From: Bhargavaea cecembensis
GTDB lineage: Bacteria; Bacillota; Bacilli; Bacillales_A; Planococcaceae
Length of the DNA stretch: 34,134 nucleotides
Reading direction: 5' to 3'
NCBI RefSeq assembly: GCF_000826125.2
Contig: NZ_LN651373.1
Span: forward strand, 1,549,126 to 1,583,259
The position numbers and the translations under genes were made by a program. How positions within the stretch are numbered: the stretch's first letter is position 1; each line of letters begins with the position of its first letter. The notes under the pieces were generated by a model. That model saw only the letters and a list, made by a program, of their open reading frames with translations. It did not search any database and was not told where the DNA came from. Positions 17,006-25,325 of this stretch are shown here, piece by piece.

Positions 17006-17011
17006 TATAGG

Positions 17012-17039
17012 AAAAGGCCATACCTGTGCAGGTATGGCC
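17012..17039 (-). terminator. Terminator after spoIVB
   Basis: Perfect 11-bp stem GGCCATACCTG/CAGGTATGGCC (17016-17026 with 17029-17039), followed on the minus strand by TTTTCC. It separates spoIVB from spo0A transcription. Confidence 0.85.
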
Positions 17040-17053
17040 GACCATGTTTTTCG

Positions 17054-18022
17054 TCACGGTTTTTTCTTTGTCATTTCTACGACGGGAAGACCCGCCCCTT
17101 TCATCGGTTCCTCGACGAACATATGGGTGACGACTCCCGCAAACCGTCCGTCCTGGATGATCGGGCTGCCGCTCATTCCCTGCAGGATCCCGCCAGTCTT
17201 CTCAATCAGCCGGCGGTCGGTGACGGTGAACCGGAACGCTTCCGAGTCCTTTCCCGCGGAGGTGATGCGGATGCTGAATTTTTCGATCGTCACGCCCTCG
17301 ACGGTCGTATAGATCTCCGCATCCCCTTCGCGGACCTCGTCAGACCGCATAAGTTCAAGCGGTTCCGGGAATGCTCCTGTTAACGATGATGTCCACTTGC
17401 CGAAAATCCCGTATACATCATTTTCCCGGATGTTGCCGAGAAGCTTTGTGCCGGATTCCACCGAGGAAATCTTATAGCCGGGCACACCCGGTTCACTTTT
17501 CCGGATATGCTCCACTTCCGCCAAGTGGATGGAGCCGCCCGTGAAAGGCGGGGGTCCGTCCAGCGCACGGTCGACAATCTGGTGACCGAGCGCGCCATAC
17601 TCTCCGGTCTTCGGGTCGATATACGAGAGGGTGCCGACTCCTTCCGTCCGTTCCCTGATGAAAGCAGGCAGATTTTCCAATTCCTTTTTCCCGGCCTGCA
17701 CGGTGACGGGCTCTCCGTCCCGGTCGACGGTCAGATCCGCCTCTGAGCCATCCGGCATCTTGCCGGCAAGCTTGAGAAGGCTGTCCGTTCCGGCCACGGT
17801 ATTCCCGTCGATCGTCTTGACAAAATCTCCGGCTCTGAGCCAGTTCCCGCTTCCGACCATCACATCATCGGTCACCATCACCCTGCCCAGGTCCAGATGG
17901 ATGCCGATGGAATGACCCATCGGGATGAGGGATTTCGGCTCTTCCGCAGAGACGGCCGCTGCCGGCATCAGTACGAGCAAAAGGAGGACCGGTGACAAAA
18001 GCCTGCGGCTAATCCATCGCAT
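17054..18022 (-). CDS. spoIVB: SpoIVB serine peptidase (S55), N-terminally short form
   Basis: In sporulating bacilli SpoIVB is secreted from the forespore and cleaves SpoIVFA to trigger sigma-K activation. ATG 18020-18022 is preceded by AGGAGGTG at ideal spacing. Residues 1-26 form a signal peptide or anchor (LLSPVLLLLVLMPAAAVSA). A PDZ domain (about 35-110, GSGNWLRAGDFVKTIDG) leads into the S55 peptidase. The catalytic residues are visible: H147 in GALGHQIVD, D269 in TVTDRRL and S284 in GMSGSPIIQ; the D-to-S spacing of 15 equals that of B. subtilis. At 322 residues it is about 100 shorter than the B. subtilis protein (about 426), mostly before the PDZ domain, and the tail ends in VVEMTKKKP. 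The catalytic core looks functional. Confidence 0.92.
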   Translation of the reverse strand: MRWISRRLLSPVLLLLVLMPAAAVSAEEPKSLIPMGHSIGIHLDLGRVMVTDDVMVGSGNWLRAGDFVKTIDGNTVAGTDSLLKLAGKMPDGSEADLTVDRDGEPVTVQAGKKELENLPAFIRERTEGVGTLSYIDPKTGEYGALGHQIVDRALDGPPPFTGGSIHLAEVEHIRKSEPGVPGYKISSVESGTKLLGNIRENDVYGIFGKWTSSLTGAFPEPLELMRSDEVREGDAEIYTTVEGVTIEKFSIRITSAGKDSEAFRFTVTDRRLIEKTGGILQGMSGSPIIQDGRFAGVVTHMFVEEPMKGAGLPVVEMTKKKP

Positions 18023-18241
18023 GTTTCACCTCCTATGAACGTTGTACCGTTATGATGGTCGCCGCGGCCGCTGTTATGTCCGGTACTTTTAAGCAGGCGT
18101 GTGCGGGGTGGGAATTTTTGTTGAAAAAATAGCCGGATTGGGAGAGGTGTGCGTTACATTCGGAGTAAATATTGTGGCTGGCCGTTGCTGGTGAAGCCGG
18201 AAAGTCAGGTGGACATCGGTGGCAAGTTCTCTTCATTCGCT

Positions 18242-18320
18242 GTTGATTCCCGTTGCCGGCGGACACTTTCTGCAGGCACGGCCTCTGCCGGCGCCAAAAC
18301 GAAGATGGCATCTGCGCCCA
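18242..18320 (+). repeat. Truncated copy of a dispersed intergenic repeat
   Basis: From GTTGATTCCCGTTGC to TCTGCGCCCAA this segment aligns almost base for base with 30551-30631. The homology stops exactly where the 20-bp tandem array begins, so this copy keeps only the left half of the element. Confidence 0.8.
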
Positions 18321-18592
18321 ACTCCGATTTTTTGTCCCATACTCCGAATTCTGAGTCCATACTCCGATTTCTCGTTCCATACTCCGAATTTTGAGTCCAT
18401 ACTCCGATTTCTCGTTCCATGCTCCGAATTTTGAGTCCATATTCCGATTTCTCGTTCCATACTCCGAATTTTGATCCCATACTCCGAATTTTGATCCCAT
18501 ACTCCGATTTTTCGTTCCATACTCCGAATTCCGTGTCCATACTCCGAATTCTAAGCTCATACTCCGAATTTTGATCACTTACTCCGATATTG
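18320..18592. repeat. 20-bp tandem repeat array, about 13.5 units
   Basis: Thirteen consecutive units of exactly 20 bp, then a partial one. Two unit types alternate over much of the array: TACTCCGAATTTTGAGTCCA and TACTCCGATTTCTCGTTCCA. TCCGA is the most constant part. There are no spacers, so it is not CRISPR. On the minus strand no unit contains a stop in any frame. Confidence 0.95.
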
Positions 18593-18741
18593 CTCCTTGG
18601 CCGGGTTCCATAAAACAACAATGAAAACCGGACAGTGCTGCAGTTCGGGTCCTGCCCCTTTTTTCGGCCGCTTGTCGAACGTCCTATTAGATGGCGTCCA
18701 GTTATCTGTGTGAAATCCACGATACATCTGGGAAAAGCTAA

Positions 18742-18866
18742 TGTGATTGCACCCGGCCTCACTCCGATTACACTCGGCCCCGATCCGATTACACTCGACT
18801 GCCCTCCGATGACACTCAGCCACGCTCCGATGACACTCGGTCGCCCTCCGATGACACTCGTCATTC
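18742..18866. repeat. 21-bp tandem repeat array, about 6 units
   Basis: Five clear units beginning TCCGATKACACTCG plus seven variable bases start at 18763, 18784, 18805, 18826 and 18847. A degenerate unit at 18742 precedes them. The core shares TCCGA with the 20-bp array. On the minus strand the 21-bp period would encode a seven-residue repeat (ECHRRAV-like), but no convincing start or domain supports a gene. Confidence 0.85.
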
Positions 18867-18962
18867 TCCACCTAAATTTTGCAAACAAACCGATCCGCCT
18901 CTTCAACAGATCACCTGCCCGGTACAGCCCCCGGGCCGGTTCTTCAATGATTTTCCGAACAA

Positions 18963-18989
18963 CAAAAAACACGCACGTTCGGTGCGTGT
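18963..18989 (-). terminator. Terminator after recN
   Basis: Stem ACACGCAC/GTGCGTGT (18969-18976 with 18982-18989) with a GAAC-type loop, followed on the minus strand by TTTTTTG. It touches the recN stop codon. Confidence 0.9.
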
Positions 18990-20680
18990 CAGGCGAGTTT
19001 GCGTTTGCGGTCGGCCGCCATTCTGAGCAGCTCGTCCGCGTGCTGTTTGGTGAGTTCGGTCATTTCGGCGCCGGTCATCATCCGGCTCAGTTCCTCTGTC
19101 CGCCCGGTGCCTTCCAGTTCCTGCACGGAGGTTGTCGTCCGGTCTCCGGAGACCTCTTTTCGGATGAGCAGGTGATGGTCCGCCATGGCGGCCACCTGTG
19201 GAAGGTGGGAGATGCAAAGTACTTGGGAGTGCATGCTGATGGCGGCGATCTTTTCGGCGATGGCCTGTGCGACCCGGCCGCTCACCCCCGTGTCCACTTC
19301 GTCGAAGATGATGGACGTGACTTCCTGGTGTTTGGAGAAGATGGATTTCAGGGCCAGCATGATGCGGGACAGTTCCCCGCCGGACGCCACTTTGGCAAGC
19401 GGTTTCAGCGGTTCGCCGACGTTGGCGGAGATCAGGAATGTCACATCTTCCGCCCCTTCCCTGTCGAACCGGCCGCGCGGATTGAAGGCGACGCTGAATT
19501 CGGCCTTCTCCATGTAGAGCTCCGTCAGCTGACGGCGGATGGCCGAGGCCAGTTCCTCCGCCGCTCTCTGCCGCAGAATGGCCAGTTCTTCCGCCTCCAC
19601 ACGCAGGTCCTCTTCCATTGCATCGAGTTCCCCGCGGTCCTGCTGCAGCCGCTCGTCCCGGTTTTCGAGCTTTTCCAGCTCGGCGCCGATCCGTTCGCGG
19701 TAAGCCAGCATCTCCGCGATCGTTGCCCCGTATTTCCGCTTCATGGACTGGAGAAGCGCGAGCCTGCGCTCCACTTCGTCCAGACGGTCGGGGTCAAATT
19801 CCATTTCATCCAGAAAGGCCTTGAGGGAGAAGGCGGCGTCCTGCAAGGTGTAGAAGGCATCCGAAACGGCCGTGGAGTGTTCGCCGACCGACGGGTCCAC
19901 GGAAGCGGCGTGCTCCAGGTCGCTCATCGCAGTGCCGGTCCAGTCCAGGCCTTTGGATTCTCCCTGGATCGCCTCGTAGGCGGAAGCCAGGCGCTCATAG
20001 ATCGTATGGAAGTTTTTAAGGCGCAGCCGCTCTTCCGTCAGTTCTTCCTCTTCTTCCTCGTAAAAGCCGGTATCATCGATCTCGCCGATCTGGAACCGGT
20101 ACAGATCGATTTTATGGGCGATCTGCTGTTCGGACTCTTCATATTCGCCGAGCCGTCTGCGAAGTTTGACGTACCGGTCATAGAGCTTTCCGTAGCTTTC
20201 CTTGGCAGGCGCAATTGAATCCCATCCGAACTGGTCGAGGAGCAGCACATGCCGCTGCTCATCCATCAGTTCCTGGGTCTCATGCTGCCCGTGGATGTCG
20301 ATGATCGACGAGCCGATCTCACGCAAAATCGCGATGGTGACCAGCTTGCCGTTGATCCGGCACGTGCTTTTCCCGGACTGGGAAATGTCCCGCCGGAGAA
20401 TGACGGTCCCCTCTTCATGCTGGATGCCATTGTCCTCAAGCTTCCGGAACACGGCATGATTCGGATTTTCAAGGATGAACATCCCTTCCAGCTCCGCTTT
20501 CTTTTCACCGTGACGGATAAATTCGCTTGACCCCCTGCCGCCTGCAAGAAGCTGGACGGCATCAATGATGATCGACTTCCCGGCACCGGTCTCGCCGGTC
20601 AGGACGGTCAACCCCGATTCAAAGCTGATGGACAGTTCGCTGATGATGGCAAAGTTCTTGATGGTCAGCTCTCGAAGCAT
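18989..20680 (-). CDS. recN: DNA repair protein RecN
   Basis: SMC-like ATPase that gathers DNA ends during double-strand break repair. The start is ATG 20678-20680 (MLRELTIKNFAIISELSISF), preceded by GGGAGGTGAT; the frame continuing to 20743 overlaps argR and is not used. Walker A is GETGAGKSI at about 29-37. A long charged coiled-coil region spans about 150-400. The ABC signature is KVASGGELSRIMLALK, Walker B is SIIFDEVDTGVSG, and the H-loop region follows at VLCISHLPQVAAMADHH. The 563 residues are close to the B. subtilis length. It lies 16 nt downstream of argR, as in Bacillus, and is probably cotranscribed with it. Confidence 0.96.
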   Translation of the reverse strand: MLRELTIKNFAIISELSISFESGLTVLTGETGAGKSIIIDAVQLLAGGRGSSEFIRHGEKKAELEGMFILENPNHAVFRKLEDNGIQHEEGTVILRRDISQSGKSTCRINGKLVTIAILREIGSSIIDIHGQHETQELMDEQRHVLLLDQFGWDSIAPAKESYGKLYDRYVKLRRRLGEYEESEQQIAHKIDLYRFQIGEIDDTGFYEEEEEELTEERLRLKNFHTIYERLASAYEAIQGESKGLDWTGTAMSDLEHAASVDPSVGEHSTAVSDAFYTLQDAAFSLKAFLDEMEFDPDRLDEVERRLALLQSMKRKYGATIAEMLAYRERIGAELEKLENRDERLQQDRGELDAMEEDLRVEAEELAILRQRAAEELASAIRRQLTELYMEKAEFSVAFNPRGRFDREGAEDVTFLISANVGEPLKPLAKVASGGELSRIMLALKSIFSKHQEVTSIIFDEVDTGVSGRVAQAIAEKIAAISMHSQVLCISHLPQVAAMADHHLLIRKEVSGDRTTTSVQELEGTGRTEELSRMMTGAEMTELTKQHADELLRMAADRKRKLA

Positions 20681-20696
20681 CCCATCACCTCCCCGC

Positions 20697-21146
20697 TTAT
20701 AGCATGCCGAGCAGTTTCTCCCTGAGCGCCGATCGCTCATCACTGTCCCGGCATAAAATCAGTATCGTATCGTCTCCGCAAATCGTTCCGAGCACTTCTT
20801 CCCACTCGATCTGGTCGAGCAGGGAGCCGATCGCATGGGCATTGCCGGGCAATGTCTTCATGACGAGGAAATGGCCCGCGCCGTCGATGCTGACGAAGGC
20901 GTCCGTCAGTGCCCGGTGAAGTTTCCGGCTCGGATCAAAACTCCGCTCCGCCGGCAGATTATATTTGTATCGCCCGTCGCGAAGCGGAACTTTCACCAGA
21001 TGCAGTTCCTTGATGTCTCTGGAGATGGTCGCCTGCGTCACGTTGAAGCCTTCCTGTTTCAACCGGTCGACCAGCTCGTCCTGCGTCTCGATCTCGTCAT
21101 GGGCGATTATTTCACGAATGCGGATATGGCGTTGGCCTTTGCTCAC
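20697..21146 (-). CDS. argR: Arginine repressor ArgR/AhrC
   Basis: Arginine-responsive hexameric regulator that represses arginine synthesis and activates catabolism. The start is GTG 21144-21146 ([20 protein letters not shown]), with GGAGGG 6 nt upstream. The N-terminal winged helix (about 1-70) contains [20 protein letters not shown]. The C-terminal oligomerisation and arginine-binding domain (about 80-149) has [12 protein letters not shown] and [16 protein letters not shown], where the GTICGDDT motif holds the aspartates that bind arginine. The length of 149 residues is standard. recN follows in the usual arrangement. Confidence 0.96.
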   Translation of the reverse strand: MSKGQRHIRIREIIAHDEIETQDELVDRLKQEGFNVTQATISRDIKELHLVKVPLRDGRYKYNLPAERSFDPSRKLHRALTDAFVSIDGAGHFLVMKTLPGNAHAIGSLLDQIEWEEVLGTICGDDTILILCRDSDERSALREKLLGML

Positions 21147-21193
21147 GTTTTTCCCTCCGGTACCTGCTTGTTCAATGTATTTTCCTACACCTT

Positions 21194-21222
21194 AATGTAC
21201 CATTATCCGGTTTTCCCGACAA
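21194..21222 (-). promoter_or_regulatory. Candidate sigma-A promoter for argR-recN
   Basis: On the minus strand TTGTCG (21217-21222) and TACATT (21194-21199) are 17 bases apart, each 4 of 6 to consensus, about 48 nt upstream of the argR start and downstream of the tlyA terminator hairpin. Confidence 0.4.
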
Positions 21223-21253
21223 ACGAATGGCAACCGGGTGCCGTCCGCAAACG

Positions 21254-21337
21254 AAAAACGGCAAGAACCAGGAGGGCCTTCCGGACGGACACTTGCCGTT
21301 TTCACGTCCGTCAAACGGAAGCCCTCCCGTTCCTGCC
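21254..21337 (-). terminator. Large double hairpin terminator after dxs-tlyA
   Basis: A long imperfect inverted repeat pairs 21306-21337 with 21260-21290 (core GGCARGAACC, GGAGGGCYTTCCG and the GACGGAC end). A second perfect 11-bp pair, AAAACGGCAAG with CTTGCCGTTTT (21292-21302 with 21255-21265), uses part of the same 3' arm and runs into a T-stretch. The two stems cannot form together. A large terminator is the simplest reading. Confidence 0.7.
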
Positions 21338-21366
21338 AGTTTCTATCCTATTCGGTTGCCGGCAAC

Positions 21367-22188
21367 TCAGTCCAGCTGGCGGTGCGCCTCCTGCACGACC
21401 TCCGGCAGCCGCCCGTCGTCTATCAGGATGGACGGCGAATCGGAAGCCCTCAGATGGAACAGGAATTCGATGTTGCCTTCCCCGCCGGTCACCGGTGAAT
21501 AATCAGCGGCCACCAGGTCAAAGCCGCTGCCGACCGCCATTGCCGCCGTCTTTTCCAGCACTTCCAGATGGACGGCCGGATCCCGAACGATCCCCTTCTT
21601 GCCGACTTTTTCCCTGCCGGCTTCGAACTGCGGCTTGACGAGGGCGATGACATCCCCTCCCGAAACGATGATCGTCTTCAGCGTCGGAAGAATGAGGGAC
21701 AGCGAGATGAACGACACATCAATCGTCGCGAACTCCGGCGCTCCCTCGGTGAACATGCCTGGATCGGCATGTCGGAAGTTGACGCGCTCCATGACCGTCA
21801 CCCTCGGATCTTCACGGAGTTTCCAGGCCAGCTGATTGTAGCCGACGTCGAGGGCATATCCGTGTTCCGCCCCGTTCTGCAGGGCGCAATCGGTGAAGCC
21901 TCCGGTCGACGCCCCGATATCAAGAAATCGTTTGCCCGCCACGGACACGTCAAAGACGGCGAGCGCTTTTTCCAGCTTAAGCCCGCCGCGGCTGACGTAT
22001 TTCATCCGTTGGCCTTTGATCCGTACTTCAGCGTCTTCCGGAATCTTCTCACCCGGCTTGTCGATCCGGCGGTCGCCGGAGAAGACGATGCCCGCCATGA
22101 CGGCGCGCTTCGCCTGTTCACGGGTTTCGAACAGGCCCCGGGCGACGAGCAGGACATCGATTCGTTCTTTCGTCTGTTGCCCGCTCAT
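21367..22188 (-). CDS. tlyA: TlyA family rRNA 2'-O-methyltransferase / hemolysin-like protein
   Basis: S4 RNA-binding domain (about 6-65, [20 protein letters not shown]) followed by an FtsJ/RrmJ-like SAM methyltransferase domain. The SAM motif is [16 protein letters not shown]. The catalytic-type residues are found in [18 protein letters not shown] and ALVKPQFE, in the order expected for TlyA (YqxC in B. subtilis). Homologues methylate 16S and 23S rRNA; activity here is inferred. The ATG at 22186-22188 overlaps the dxs stop by four bases (ATGA), so translation is probably coupled. The 273 residues match the family. A strong hairpin follows. Confidence 0.93.
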   Translation of the reverse strand: MSGQQTKERIDVLLVARGLFETREQAKRAVMAGIVFSGDRRIDKPGEKIPEDAEVRIKGQRMKYVSRGGLKLEKALAVFDVSVAGKRFLDIGASTGGFTDCALQNGAEHGYALDVGYNQLAWKLREDPRVTVMERVNFRHADPGMFTEGAPEFATIDVSFISLSLILPTLKTIIVSGGDVIALVKPQFEAGREKVGKKGIVRDPAVHLEVLEKTAAMAVGSGFDLVAADYSPVTGGEGNIEFLFHLRASDSPSILIDDGRLPEVVQEAHRQLD

Positions 22189-24089
22189 GAGACGTGTGTC
22201 CCTTCAGGGCGGGAAAGCCCGACAAGCTCCTCGATCCGGATGGCCAGATTTTCATCGGTCATGCCAATTTCCTCAAGCAGCTCCCCGACATTGCCGTGCT
22301 CGATGAACTGATCGGGAATCCCCATCCTGCCGATGACGGCGTCATGGAATCCGTGATCACTCGCGAATTCCAGCACCGCGCTTCCGAAACCGCCTGCGAG
22401 CACGGCCTCTTCCACCGTCATGATCGGGATTTGGCGGTCCAGCAGATTTTTCAGCATCTCTTCGTCAAACGGCTTGATGAACCGCGCATTGACGATGGCG
22501 GCGTCGATTCCTTTTGCCATGAGGCGCTCGGCTGCGGCGAATGCCATCGGGATTGTCGTCCCGAATGTCACGATCGCTGCATCCCGGCCTTCCTTCAGAA
22601 TTTCCCAGGAACCGATCGGGATTTCCTTCAGTTCCTCGTCCATCGGAACGCCGATTCCGTTGCCCCTCGGATATCTCAGGGCAATCGGCCCGCCGTCATA
22701 GGACAACGCCGTCCGGACCATGTGCTGACCTTCGTTTTCGTCTTTCGGCATCATGATCGTGAAATTCGGCATGCTCCGGAGGAAGGCAATGTCGAAGACT
22801 CCCTGATGGGTCTCGCCGTCCGCGCCGACCAGGCCGGCACGGTCAATTCCGACGAACACATTCAGGTTCTGCCTGGAGATGTCATGCAGCATCTGGTCAT
22901 AGGCACGCTGGAGGAACGTCGAATAAATGGCCAGAAACGGCTTCATGCCCTCGATGGCCATCCCGGCCGCCATCGTGGCCGCATGCTGTTCGGCGATGCC
23001 GACGTCAAACATGCGGTCCGGGAATTCGGAAGCGAAGCCTTCCAGCTTGGAGCCGACCGGCATCGCCGGCGTGATGGCGACGACCCGGCGGTCCTCTCGC
23101 GCAATGCGGCGGACCGTCTCCGAAACGAGCGCGCTCCAGGCGGGTCCCGCAGCCGGTGACTTGACGAATGCGCCGGTTTCCATCTTATACGGGCCTGTCC
23201 CGTGCCAGGTGCCGATCTTGTCTTCCTCTGCCGGCCGGAAGCCCTTGCCTTTTTTCGTGATGACATGCACGAGGACCGGGCCCTTCATTTTCTTCGCGTA
23301 GTTCAGGTTCGACTCGAGGTCCTCCAGGCTGTGCCCGTCGACGGGTCCGAGATAAGTAAACCCGAGTTCCTCGAAAAAGACGCCGGAGACGAGCAGATAC
23401 TTCAGGCTGTCCTTCACCCGCTCCGCCGTTGCGGCGACCCTGCCGCCGACGGCCGGAATCTTTTTCATGAGGAATTCAAGGTCATCCTTGACCTTGTTGT
23501 ACTTGCCGGCGGTCCGCAGTCTGCCGAGCACATTGTGAAGCGCGCCGACATTCGGCGCAATCGACATTTCATTGTCATTCAGGATGACGGTCATGTCGGT
23601 TTTTTCCGAACCGATATGGTTGAGCGCCTCCAGCGCCATTCCGCCGGTCAGTGCCCCGTCGCCGATCACCGGCACGACATGGTTGTTCATCTTCTTGATG
23701 TCCCGTGCGGCTGCCATGCCCATGGCGGCGGACAGCGAAGTGGAACTGTGGCCGGTCTCCCAAATGTCATGTTCGCTTTCGATCCTCTTCGGGAACCCGC
23801 AAAGCCCTTTATATTGCCGGAGGGTGGCGAAATCGCAGGCCCGTCCGGTCAATATTTTATGGACGTACGCCTGATGTCCGACATCCCAGATGATCTTGTC
23901 CCTCGGGCTGTCGAATGCCCGGTGAAGGGCGATTGTCAGTTCGACGACCCCGAGGTTCGGACCGATATGGCCCCCCGTCGCCGACAGCTCATTGATGAGG
24001 AAAGACCGGATGTCCGACGCCACTGCCTCAAGTTCGTCATTGCTGAGATCCTTCAGGAAGGATGGATCGGAAATCTTAGTCAAGTCCAT
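22185..24089 (-). CDS. dxs: 1-deoxy-D-xylulose-5-phosphate synthase
   Basis: Thiamine-diphosphate enzyme that condenses pyruvate and glyceraldehyde-3-phosphate, the first step of the MEP isoprenoid pathway. Start candidates are ATG 24093-24095 and ATG 24087-24089. The second ([20 protein letters not shown]) has better spacing from AAAGGTGA and matches the family. ThDP binding is seen as [18 protein letters not shown] to [11 protein letters not shown]. Other conserved blocks are [28 protein letters not shown], the transketolase motif [15 protein letters not shown], and [17 protein letters not shown]. The 634 residues are full length. It forms an operon with tlyA, and its promoter region contains operator-like repeats. 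Confidence 0.97.
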   Translation of the reverse strand: MDLTKISDPSFLKDLSNDELEAVASDIRSFLINELSATGGHIGPNLGVVELTIALHRAFDSPRDKIIWDVGHQAYVHKILTGRACDFATLRQYKGLCGFPKRIESEHDIWETGHSSTSLSAAMGMAAARDIKKMNNHVVPVIGDGALTGGMALEALNHIGSEKTDMTVILNDNEMSIAPNVGALHNVLGRLRTAGKYNKVKDDLEFLMKKIPAVGGRVAATAERVKDSLKYLLVSGVFFEELGFTYLGPVDGHSLEDLESNLNYAKKMKGPVLVHVITKKGKGFRPAEEDKIGTWHGTGPYKMETGAFVKSPAAGPAWSALVSETVRRIAREDRRVVAITPAMPVGSKLEGFASEFPDRMFDVGIAEQHAATMAAGMAIEGMKPFLAIYSTFLQRAYDQMLHDISRQNLNVFVGIDRAGLVGADGETHQGVFDIAFLRSMPNFTIMMPKDENEGQHMVRTALSYDGGPIALRYPRGNGIGVPMDEELKEIPIGSWEILKEGRDAAIVTFGTTIPMAFAAAERLMAKGIDAAIVNARFIKPFDEEMLKNLLDRQIPIMTVEEAVLAGGFGSAVLEFASDHGFHDAVIGRMGIPDQFIEHGNVGELLEEIGMTDENLAIRIEELVGLSRPEGTHVS

Positions 24090-24122
24090 CGCCATCACTC
24101 ACCTTTATCAAATAAATAAATG

Positions 24123-24151
24123 GTATACATTCTTTTCCGTATACATTCTTT
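24123..24151. repeat. Direct repeat at the dxs transcription start
   Basis: GTATACATTCTTT occurs twice, at 24123-24135 and 24139-24151, a period of 16 bp. Each copy carries the palindrome GTATAC. The pair starts where the dxs transcript should start and spans its first bases, a position typical of repressor sites. Regulatory role is inference. Confidence 0.6.
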
Positions 24152-24155
24152 GTCC

Positions 24156-24184
24156 ATTATAGCAGGGTCCGCCCGTTGTACCAA
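24156..24184 (-). promoter_or_regulatory. Sigma-A promoter for dxs-tlyA
   Basis: On the minus strand TTGGTA (24179-24184, 4 of 6) and a perfect TATAAT (24156-24161) are separated by exactly 17 bases. The transcript would begin near 24149, about 60 nt before the dxs start codon. Confidence 0.75.
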
Positions 24185-24196
24185 TTATACCGTTGT

Positions 24197-25081
24197 TCAA
24201 GAAGCCCGGTAAACGATGTAGTCCGCGATGAGGCGGAGCATCGGTTCCGGCGATCTCAGGAAGGAGATGGCCTTCACCGCCTCGGTGTGGTGGTGCGCCA
24301 GCTTCTGCTTGGCACCTTCGAGCGTGAGCACGGACGGATAGGTGTTCTTGCCCTGTTCCGCATCGGCGCCGGATTTTTTTCCGGTCAGTTTTTCGTCCCC
24401 TTCCACGTCCAGAATATCATCCTGAATCTGGAAAGCAAGTCCGATATGCCGGGCGTACCGGAGAAGATTCTCCCGCTCCGGCATCGTCGCGCCCGCCAGG
24501 ACGGCACCCGCTTCAACCGGGAATGAAAGAAGTGCACCTGTTTTCAGCCTGTGGACTTGCTCAAGCCCTTTTTCCGTGAGCGTCTCTTCCTCGGACTGGA
24601 TATCGAGCATTTGGCCGCCGACCATGCCTTCCGCACCGCTCGCCTTGACGAGGAGGCCGATCAGGGCAAGCTTGTCTTCCGGGGAAAGTGCGGGTGCCCG
24701 TCCGATGATCCCGAAACTTTCGGTCAGGAGGGCATCACCCGCGAGGATGGCGGCCGCTTCGCCGAACACTTTATGGTTGGTCGGCTTGCCCCTGCGGAGA
24801 TCGTCGTCATCCATGCTCGGCAGATCGTCGTGGATGAGAGAATACGTATGGATCAGCTCGACGGCCGCGCCGATATGCATTTCGGCAGGGTGGACTTTCC
24901 CGAGGTCATGCAAAACGGCGGACAGCAGAATCGGACGGATCCGCTTGCCGCCCGCCAAGAGAGAATAAAGCATCGATTCCTTCAGGACGGACGGCGCATT
25001 CAGGCGCCGGACCGTTCCTTCGAGAACGGGTGTCAGGTCATCCGCACGGTTTTCCATGAAACGGCTCAGCTGCTCATTCAT
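24197..25081 (-). CDS. ispA: Farnesyl diphosphate synthase
   Basis: Condenses IPP with DMAPP and GPP to give farnesyl diphosphate for undecaprenyl lipid, quinone and heme side chains. The first aspartate-rich motif is DDLPSMDDDD (from D85) and the second is QIQDDILD. GGKRIRP near residue 44 and KTGALLSFPVEAG carry the substrate-binding lysines and arginine. Y80, five residues before the first motif, together with the two-residue insertion in that motif, is the chain-length signature of bacterial FPP synthases. ATG 25079-25081 overlaps the xseB end by 8 nt. The length of 294 residues is normal. Confidence 0.95.
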   Translation of the reverse strand: MNEQLSRFMENRADDLTPVLEGTVRRLNAPSVLKESMLYSLLAGGKRIRPILLSAVLHDLGKVHPAEMHIGAAVELIHTYSLIHDDLPSMDDDDLRRGKPTNHKVFGEAAAILAGDALLTESFGIIGRAPALSPEDKLALIGLLVKASGAEGMVGGQMLDIQSEEETLTEKGLEQVHRLKTGALLSFPVEAGAVLAGATMPERENLLRYARHIGLAFQIQDDILDVEGDEKLTGKKSGADAEQGKNTYPSVLTLEGAKQKLAHHHTEAVKAISFLRSPEPMLRLIADYIVYRAS

Positions 25082-25325
25082 CGCGCGTCCCCCCGGTTGC
25101 GGGATTGAACGGGGCCTGCGAGCCGTCTTCGCCGATCATCGTGACGAGCTGCTTTTCCGCGGACTGCAGCTTGCCGTGGCAGACGGCGGACAGCTCCATC
25201 CCTTTTTTGTAGAGGCTGATCGCGTCCTCAAGCGGAACGTCTCCGGACTCCAGACGGCGCACGATCTCCTCCAGGCGCCCGATCGCCTCTTCGAACTTGA
25301 TATCTTCTTTCTTCGCTTCTTCCAT
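25074..25325 (-). CDS. xseB: Exodeoxyribonuclease VII small subunit
   Basis: An 83-residue helical protein that binds XseA to form the single-strand nuclease. The family pattern is clear: FEEAIGRLEEIVRRLESGDV, then LEDAISLYKKGMEL and CHGKLQSAEKQL. The start ATG 25323-25325 overlaps the xseA stop by one base (TAATG). The C-terminal tail after about residue 62 (GEDGSQAPFNPATGGTRDE) is disordered-looking, as is common in the family. It is translationally linked to xseA before it and ispA after it. Confidence 0.95.
   Translation of the reverse strand: MEEAKKEDIKFEEAIGRLEEIVRRLESGDVPLEDAISLYKKGMELSAVCHGKLQSAEKQLVTMIGEDGSQAPFNPATGGTRDE

Larger units (their letters stand above)
18023..18962. other. 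Repeat-rich intergenic block between recN and spoIVB
   Basis: About 940 bases without a convincing gene. From left to right it contains the spoIVB upstream region, a truncated dispersed repeat (18242-18320), a 20-bp tandem array (18320-18592), about 150 bases of unassigned sequence and a 21-bp tandem array (18742-18866). Minus-strand frames remain open only because the repeats lack stops. They translate the repeats and have no domain. Confidence 0.75.

Noticed and set aside
17054-17110. Frameshift at the C-terminus of SpoIVB
   Set aside because: The other two frames do not restore the usual GYGVHIEWML-type ending, so natural divergence is more likely.
18320-18592. CRISPR array
   Set aside because: The repeats are directly adjacent, 20 bp long and without unique spacers; no cas genes are nearby.
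18205-18972. Minus-strand coding frames through the repeat arrays (up to 255 codons)
   Set aside because: Three overlapping frames translate the same repeats because they lack stops; no domain, weak or absent ribosome binding sites, and the frames cross from one array to the other.
18635-20218. Plus-strand frame of 527 codons opposite recN
   Set aside because: Antisense shadow of recN; no conserved motifs and an Arg/His-rich composition.
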